Position numbers and translations under genes: made by a program
Source: Leptodontidium sp. MPI-SDFR-AT-0119
Taxonomy: Eukaryota > Ascomycota > Leotiomycetes > Helotiales > Leptodontidiaceae
Assembly: GCA_020726505.1 (NCBI GenBank)
Contig: JAHLEZ010000006.1
Span: 806,001-870,000 of the forward strand
Length of the DNA: 64,000 nucleotides
Direction of reading: 5' to 3'
Notes under the pieces: generated by a model
Seen by the model: only the letters and a program-made list of their open reading frames with translations
Database searches by the model: none
Told to the model about the DNA's origin: nothing
Shown: positions 58,352-64,000 of the stretch, piece after piece
Layout of the letters: each line of letters begins with the position of its first letter
Numbering within the stretch: the first letter of the stretch is position 1

Positions 58352-59353
58352 TCACTTCTTAAGACTCTCCATCTCAGCCTTAGCAGCACCCAAAATCTCA
58401 TCCCAATCTCTCCCCCTCAAGAACTCCTCAAAAGAAGCAGTCTCCACCTTAACATTCAACTGATCCGGCTCAACGACCCCAGTAAGGCCAGCCATATACC
58501 CAAACTCGTCAATAAACGCAGGACCACCAAGCACCTCCATAGGAACACCAAACTGCTTATGCATGAATTCAACCGTCACTTCAGACAGAACGGCTTCCTT
58601 GCCTGTGACTGTCGACCAGAGATCCACAAGCTCCCCAATACTCAAATAGCTGTCATAAGCCAGCAACTTCTTGCCCGGTTCCTCAGTCTCGATCAGCGCT
58701 TGGACAAAAGGACCAGTTGATTTCGCAGGATCGATGATCGGCATCCTAGAATCCCTCTTCATTGGAAGCACGAAAGTGTATTTCCCCGTCTTAGGATCCA
58801 AATTAGGAACCAGGAAGGCATTAGTGGCATAAGCTCCCAAATAGATGAAGGAAGTTTTCTTCGCCAGCTCGACCTGCTCGGACTCGATATAGTCCACAAT
58901 GGCGTTCTTGGATTCCCAGTGGTGCGAATCGGGATATTTCCCCTTCGAAGCTCGCTTCATAGGACCGAGTGCGGAATAGACGAATCTCTCGAGGGATGCT
59001 ACGCCGGCTGCGGCGATAGCGGCGTTCTTCCCGTGCGAGACTTCTAAGTCGAAGGATTGTTGACTGCTGTCTTTGGTGGTGGAGTTGGGGTCTCGGTATT
59101 GCTCCCAGAAATCGGTGTTGACGAAGATGGCGTTGGCGTTCGCGAAGGCTTGGGATAGGGAGTGGAGAGAGGAGAGGTCTGCTTTGACGACTTCAGCGCC
59201 GAGGGATGCTAGTTTCTGGGAAGCTGGGGATGTAGGGTTTCGAGTGAGGCAGCGGACGTGCCAGTTTGGGAGGTTGAGGAATGTGTGAGCGACGGAAGAG
59301 CCTTGATTTCCTGTTGCGCCAACTATGGCGACGATTTTCTTGGTTGAGGACAT
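58352..59353 (-). CDS. NmrA-like NAD(P)-binding protein, 333 aa
   Basis: Single exon. The frame is open for 74 codons further upstream, but the ATG at 59353 begins MSSTKKIVAIVGATGNQGSS, exactly where the Rossmann fold of atypical short-chain dehydrogenases starts, so it is chosen. The dinucleotide motif GATGNQG is at residues 13-19, followed by RCLTRNPTSPAS (basic residues that favour NADP) and GAEVVKADLSS. The usual catalytic Tyr-x3-Lys is not evident, as in NmrA/HSCARG proteins, which sense the NAD(P)/NAD(P)H state and bind transcription factors rather than catalyse. It is transcribed divergently from a bZIP-type factor 587 bp away, a suggestive pairing. Confidence 0.9.
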   Translation of the reverse strand: MSSTKKIVAIVGATGNQGSSVAHTFLNLPNWHVRCLTRNPTSPASQKLASLGAEVVKADLSSLHSLSQAFANANAIFVNTDFWEQYRDPNSTTKDSSQQSFDLEVSHGKNAAIAAAGVASLERFVYSALGPMKRASKGKYPDSHHWESKNAIVDYIESEQVELAKKTSFIYLGAYATNAFLVPNLDPKTGKYTFVLPMKRDSRMPIIDPAKSTGPFVQALIETEEPGKKLLAYDSYLSIGELVDLWSTVTGKEAVLSEVTVEFMHKQFGVPMEVLGGPAFIDEFGYMAGLTGVVEPDQLNVKVETASFEEFLRGRDWDEILGAAKAEMESLKK

Positions 59354-59940
59354 GATACAGAAATGCGATGGAGTGAGTTGAAATGTGAAGTACAGTGACT
59401 GGCAATCGAATTGAATGAATATGAGTTTGTGATCTGGATTAAGAGCACTACTTGTACACTTCCCTTCCTCCCTGATAAGTGCAGACTTCACGGAAGCAGC
59501 TCTCCAAGTCGGATGAACCTCAAACAGCGGTCCCCAAAGTCCTCGGTCAACCATTGGATGAAACCAAGTAAGCAACCAAACCCATCTGGCTTACTCGAAT
59601 TACAAGCGATACTTTATGTCAACGGCAATTGTGGCTCACTCGCCTGAGGACCTCCCATTGGTTCAGCAGCGTAAGCCAACCGACTCGGAGATAAACTCAC
59701 AACCCCGAGAGAGACCATGACACCACTGACGGTGCATGGTTCTGGCTTACGGTTTTCAAACCACTCAACCAACCTTCTAAATTCCAACAAAGGACTTCCA
59801 AGATGATATCGGGATCGGGTCGGGTCAATCCAACTCCTACCTGTTTTTTGATTCCATGCCCTCGACAGAAACAGTGAACAGAATCCTCGACCAATCAGAT
59901 AAACCCGGGCATATTATTCACTTTGAGGTTTGGTCTTCAG
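59354..59940. promoter_or_regulatory. divergent promoter NmrA-like / bZIP
   Basis: 587-bp shared upstream region of the two genes. It has no gene of its own; no consensus element was identified with confidence. Confidence 0.45.
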
Positions 59941-61465
59941 ATGGACGAACCAAACAACTCCCAACCCCATTCAGAAAAGCGCAAAAAGCGAATCCTCACA
60001 GATGCCAGGAAGACACAGAACAGACTGGCTCAGAGGGCTTACCGTATGACTTACCCAAATATCAACCCTATCCACACCTCGTCCAGAAGAGTACAGTCCT
60101 GTAAGCTAACTTTAAAACTTCCCAGGCCAAAGACAGAAAGAACTCGCCAGAATCTCATCAGGGAATAAGCAACTTCCTTTGAGATTACATGAGCTTCGAC
60201 CCCGTCAGCCTCTTGATGCTGGAAAAAGATGTGGCGATGAGCGGGTGTGCAATGAAACTGCCCCCACTGCTGTACATGTTTCTACCCAACTGGAGAGCAT
60301 TGACAACACCATTTCTCATTCCGAAGTCATCACAGATTCCGAACAAGAACAAGCCAGCTCGTTGCAAGATCTAGATCCAGAGCCAATAAATTCTGGAACT
60401 ATTCCATGGCGTGAGACTCATGATGCAGAGATAAATCCCTCTGAAATCTACCAAGCCAGCCTATCCACCGCGAGGTTTATCTCTGATGTCGATTCGGCGG
60501 TCGCGAGAAGACCTAGACCTAGACCTGTACCGTGGTTTGGAACAATAGGTATACCGTTTGCGGATTTTGGAGATCCTCCTTTGCCGATTGAAAACGCGAG
60601 GGATCCTCTGGCTTATGAAACTTCAATTATGATGGTCGATCCTGGTATATCCCAGCCGGCCGTACCATCATATCAAGATGAAGATGTGCAGAATACCGTG
60701 CCGGATGAGCGCTTTATGGGTATAGGGACTGCGCTTACTGACACCATCTCGTACCAAGACGAGCAAGTATACCCAACGACGTCAATATCTTTCGAAAACA
60801 TCCCCATGGACGGAATCATCCCACTTCAACCTCTCACCCCTCAACCACCACCTACCACTTGCACTACCATTTCCACCCATCATCGCAACCACCACCTCCC
60901 TTCACCCTACATCAACACCCTAAGCACAACCCAAACATCCATAATCCGCGCCTTCATAACCAACGCCCGCATCCTCTGCATCCCACCATCATGTCTGTTA
61001 ACAAACCTCCCCTTATCCCCCTTCTACGACCCCGCCACAAGGATATCTTCATCCCACACAAACGCAAATACACTTCTCTCGGCCTCGCAAGAATGCAAGT
61101 ATCCACCACATCTCCAGCCCACCCTCCCCCAGATCATATTCCCGCATCATGCGTATCTGGATTTACTCCCTTTTCCGAGGTTGAGGGAGAGGGGTGTTGG
61201 GTGGGCTAGGAGTGCTGGTACCAGCACCAGGGGGAGAAATAGCACGGTTACAGACGGGGGGGAGAGACAAGAAATAGGGTTGTTTGATCCCAGGGAGTTG
61301 AAGATGGATATTGTTATGGGAGGGTTGGTTTGTGGTGGTGAGGGGGCTGGGACGGGGTATGTGAGTTTAGGAGGGGGAGGGGGAGGGGGAGGGCAGCCGT
61401 GGGATAGGAGGAGTTGGAGGGTTGCGGGGTGGTTTGGGGTTAAGTGGCGGTTGTTGTTGTGTTGA
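59941..61465 (+). CDS. bZIP-type transcription factor with DUF3425 domain, 480 aa
   Basis: Two exons, 59941-60043 and 60126-61465, with an 82-nt intron (GTATGA donor, GCTAAC branch, CCCAG acceptor). Splicing rebuilds the basic region RKTQNRLAQRAYRQRQKE (residues 23-40) with the bZIP N-x7-R signature (N27, R35). As in many DUF3425 proteins the following leucine heptads are weak. The C-terminal half has DUF3425 features: IIRAFITNARILCIPPSCLL, LPQIIFPHHAYLDLLPFPRLRER, FDPRELKMDIVMGG and a final QPWDRRSWRVAGWF..KWRLLL. A Gly run (eight) near 460 is unusual. Members are nuclear regulators, often of stress or secondary metabolism; targets unknown. Confidence 0.9.
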
Positions 61466-62088
61466 TGGTGATGCTTTGATATGAGAGGGGAGTTGGGATT
61501 TGAGGATTGTAGCGCCTCCGTCTTTCTTAGGCTTGTGAGATTAGAGCGTAACTAGGAGGTTGTGTATCTGTTGATACTTTTTTTTTGAGAGAGAGAGAAA
61601 ATGGGGAGATGAGAGGAGGAGGGAAAGGGGTTGCGGTAGACCATTTAAGCGAGGTGATGAATGGGATGAACGATAGAGGGGTGATGGGAGTAACGCCCGC
61701 CCGCACGCAGCTCATCTTGAAGAGGGAAAAAAGAGACAAAAAGAGGGGAATAGAAAGGCAGCTGGTATCAGAGCACTCACTTGTGGAGCTGACTGAACCC
61801 AAGCTAGTCAATAAATAGTATCCGAGCATCAGTATCAGCAAAAGCAGAGGACGAGCCAAAAAGAAATAATGGAAGTAGTAACTCAACAACCACCCCTAAA
61901 ATCGATCCTTCTATTTCTCACGCATCTCATCTATCCACCATGCCATGTCTTTCTATACTGTACATTTTCCTTTCCCTTTTCTTTTCCCCACCTCTACCGT
62001 ACCGTCTGATTAGAAGTATTATTATGGCAAGTTGCGGATTGCCATCTCCCCTTTTCTCGTTCTAAAATCTCTCTCTCTCTTTGTCAGG

Positions 62089-62120
<32 letters not shown>

Positions 62121-62142
62121 TTAAAATGTCATGTGATGCGAA
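61466..62142. other. intergenic with (CA)14 repeat
   Basis: Convergent 3' flanks of the bZIP and EBP-like genes; purine-rich on the left (61480-61760). No gene. Confidence 0.55.
62089..62116. repeat. (CA)14 microsatellite
   Basis: Fourteen perfect CA units, about 30 bp beyond the stop of the EBP-like gene. Confidence 0.95.
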
Positions 62143-63216
62143 TTACAACTTCTTCTTCTCCTGCTCAACTTTCTGCGAGATAGCGAATGACTTCGCAGTC
62201 GCTTTCATACTGCTAAACACACAACCTGTATCACTGTCAGCAAAAAAACTCCTCACTCTCTTCTCATCTGCCCCCTCCTCCCCTATCCTCACATCTTTCC
62301 CAGGGATCGGATAAACTCAGTACTCACACAAAGGAATAACAATCCAAGCACCATTCATAAAGACAAAATAGAACCAGAAATAATACGGTTCCGGTCTATA
62401 ATGACGCTGCTGCTTATAGATGTCATCAAACAGACTAGTTGTGTAGTACAAGATGTCGCCGTAGAACTGGCCCGTGGAGACGAGGGCTTGCACGGGGTGT
62501 CGGTATGGTGAGTTGGTGGTTATGAGGAGGGCTGTTAGGAAGGAGAGGGGGCCCCAGAAGATCTGTTGGGGATTAGTGGCTAGGTAAGAGTACAGTATGA
62601 ATGCGTGAGTGGGGAGTCTTTGGGGGAGTTGTGGTGTGGTGTGGGTTGAAGGGAGGAGAGGGAGAGGGAGAAAAGAACGTACGGCGGTCCAGGACTCCAT
62701 ACAGAGAACGAATGGATCGGATGCCATGTAGCGAGAATCGGATAATGCGTATTCCTTCCAGAGCTGGCCGAAGAAATCCGTCATGCTTGCCATTTGGTGG
62801 TGATTATACATAAAGTAGCCTTCGAAGAAGAGGTGGATTGCACCGCCTGGATTTCAAATTCTCTCGGATTAGTCTTGGACTTTTGAACCAATTCGTTAAA
62901 AACTCATTCTCCAAGCCAACTCTTCAGGCCAAGTAAGAGTTTACTTAAAAGGGGGGGGGGAGCTCTCTATTTTATTTTAAAAGTGCCGGGAACACTTACA
63001 GAGAACAAACCACAACACCAAAGCACGATCCGCTTTCTTGAGACTCGGATTCACTTGCTTGACTATCAGGAGCGTGACGGACATTATGGCTGCCCATCCT
63101 GCTGCGAAGACAGCGATGAGCGTCACCACATCCCAGTCATTGGCGACGAATGTCCCTCCTGAGAGGACTACACTCTGGGGGAAGTAGGGGTGGGTGGCTG
63201 GATCTTCGATTGTCAT
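62143..63216 (-). CDS. EBP-type sterol delta8-delta7 isomerase (EXPERA domain), 232 aa
   Basis: Four exons: 63000-63216, 62683-62846, 62328-62562 and 62143-62225. The 232-residue product has the length of emopamil-binding protein. It begins with HPYFPQ, as EBP does (HPYxP). Then come WFVLCGAIHLFFEGYF (His and Glu of the active site), LWKEYALSDSRYMASDPFVLCMES with the second catalytic Glu, IFWGPLSF, GQFYGDILYYTT, and YFWFYFVFMNGAWIVIPL. Four or five membrane helices fit an ER protein. EBP moves the sterol double bond from C8 to C7. Fungi normally do this with unrelated ERG2, so this may be a paralogous enzyme or have another substrate. The final exon ends in a lysine-rich tail (QEKKKL), a possible ER-retention signal. 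Confidence 0.92.
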
Positions 63217-64000
63217 CTTGAAGAGATGGGGATGTGAGTTTGGGAGTTCAAACCCGTGATGTGGTAGGGGGGTTTTTTGTTTTGTTTTGATTTGATTTGT
63301 ATGGGTTGTGATGTGAGGCTCAGGAGACTGACCTCAAGAACCAATATAAAATTGGATGAGGCGCGGAAGTCGAGTGGTGCTTCCGTGCACTCACTCGCTG
63401 CAGGACAGGGTTGGCAGGTGCGTTTTAAGGCGGCGTTGGGAACGGGGTTGGTTCATTTATCTTGCTCAGCTGCAGGGACAAAGTACTCGATAGAAATTGA
63501 ATTTTTTTTATATTATTATCTGGGATTGAAGTTCTTGGATCTCATTAGTGCAGTCCCATGGGAGTTTTCGTATTATCCAAACCGATACCAACGATCCTAC
63601 CCCTGAAAGGTCCGAAACGAATATAGAACAGACACGTGACCAACTATTTAAAAGATCATTTCGAGGGCAAGGATCTCCTTCCCAGGCCAGGCTCGCTCCC
63701 CCCTTATCGGAAGTTCGAAACACAAGACAAAGGTCCACTCTTCTACGTAAAGGCGATCGATAGCCTCGACCTTTTCTTGACGTGCACGCACAAATCCCGA
63801 GCCAACACTTATTTGCGGGCATCCATCCATCCATCCATCCTTCATATATCTTGCTGGGACGACCACCCACCACCACTTTTACATCATGCCATGCCATGCC
63901 TCTGCCTCTCTCTCTCTCTCCCTCTCCCCTTTCCTCTGGGCACCTACCAGGTACTGTCTGTCCTGTCCATCCACTGCCATCCACAAGCCGAAGCCGCAGC
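63217..64000. other. intergenic, end of window
   Basis: EBP-like gene promoter and beyond. An (ATCC)5 run lies at 63821-63840 and CT-rich sequence at 63898-63930, perhaps the leader of a plus-strand gene outside the window. Confidence 0.45.
63821..63840. repeat. (ATCC)5 microsatellite
   Basis: Five perfect ATCC units. Confidence 0.9.

Noticed and set aside
59354..59575. 74-codon N-terminal extension of the NmrA-like protein
   Set aside because: The Rossmann fold begins right at the internal ATG (59353), and the extension has no conserved character and lies in the divergent promoter.
1..64000. CRISPR array, intact transposon or bacterial-type operon
   Set aside because: No regularly spaced identical repeats, transposase or reverse transcriptase were seen, and the genes are intron-containing eukaryotic ones.

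Overview
The window looks like nuclear DNA of a filamentous ascomycete (Pezizomycotina), most likely a leotiomycete. The evidence is short introns (about 45-150 nt) with GT..AG ends and CTRAC-type branch points, a heterokaryon-incompatibility (HET) protein, a fused LEU1 isopropylmalate dehydratase, a Nur1 inner-nuclear-membrane protein, a DUF3425 bZIP factor and a dispersed 5S rRNA-like relic. The class is inferred from protein style only; no search was run. Exon models were built by hand from splice signals, reading frame and family resemblance.

Region by region. 1-8 kb: a single-exon HET protein (-) beside a decayed Hsp70-family pseudogene (+). 8-15.6 kb: a Ser-rich GPI-anchored secreted protein (-), then about 6.8 kb without a convincing gene that leads into a two-exon C2H2 / fungal-specific transcription factor (15.6-18.8 kb). 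19.9-25.6 kb: a tiny two-exon membrane protein (-), a doubtful small ORF (+), an RNase H-fold protein lacking catalytic aspartates (-), and a 5S rRNA-like pseudogene in an AT-rich gap. 25.7-28.8 kb: Rab GDP-dissociation inhibitor and mitochondrial ribosomal protein uL29m, both on -. 31.9-33.6 kb: a DHA1/ZIFL-like MFS transporter (+). 34.9-40.7 kb: a diverged BTB-family protein and a 1050-residue protein with an HEIGH zinc-metallopeptidase motif, both on -. 43.4-45.4 kb: a second MFS drug/polyamine-type transporter (+). 46.6-49.2 kb: LEU1 (-) with a Leu3-type CCG-N4-CGG site upstream. 50.6-63.2 kb is gene-dense: a 1078-residue tail-anchored coiled-coil protein, NUR1 and VMA7 back to back over 286 bp, an NPC2/ML lipid-transfer protein, an NmrA-like protein divergent from a DUF3425 bZIP factor, and an EBP-type sterol isomerase.

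No secondary-metabolite cluster, intact transposon, CRISPR array or convincing tRNA was seen. Most genes are housekeeping (vesicle traffic, mitochondrial translation, leucine synthesis, vacuolar acidification, sterol handling). The least explained items are the large zincin-like protein, the RNase H-fold pseudoenzyme, the Hsp70 relic next to the HET gene, and the 5S relic whose changes look like C-to-T/G-to-A decay.
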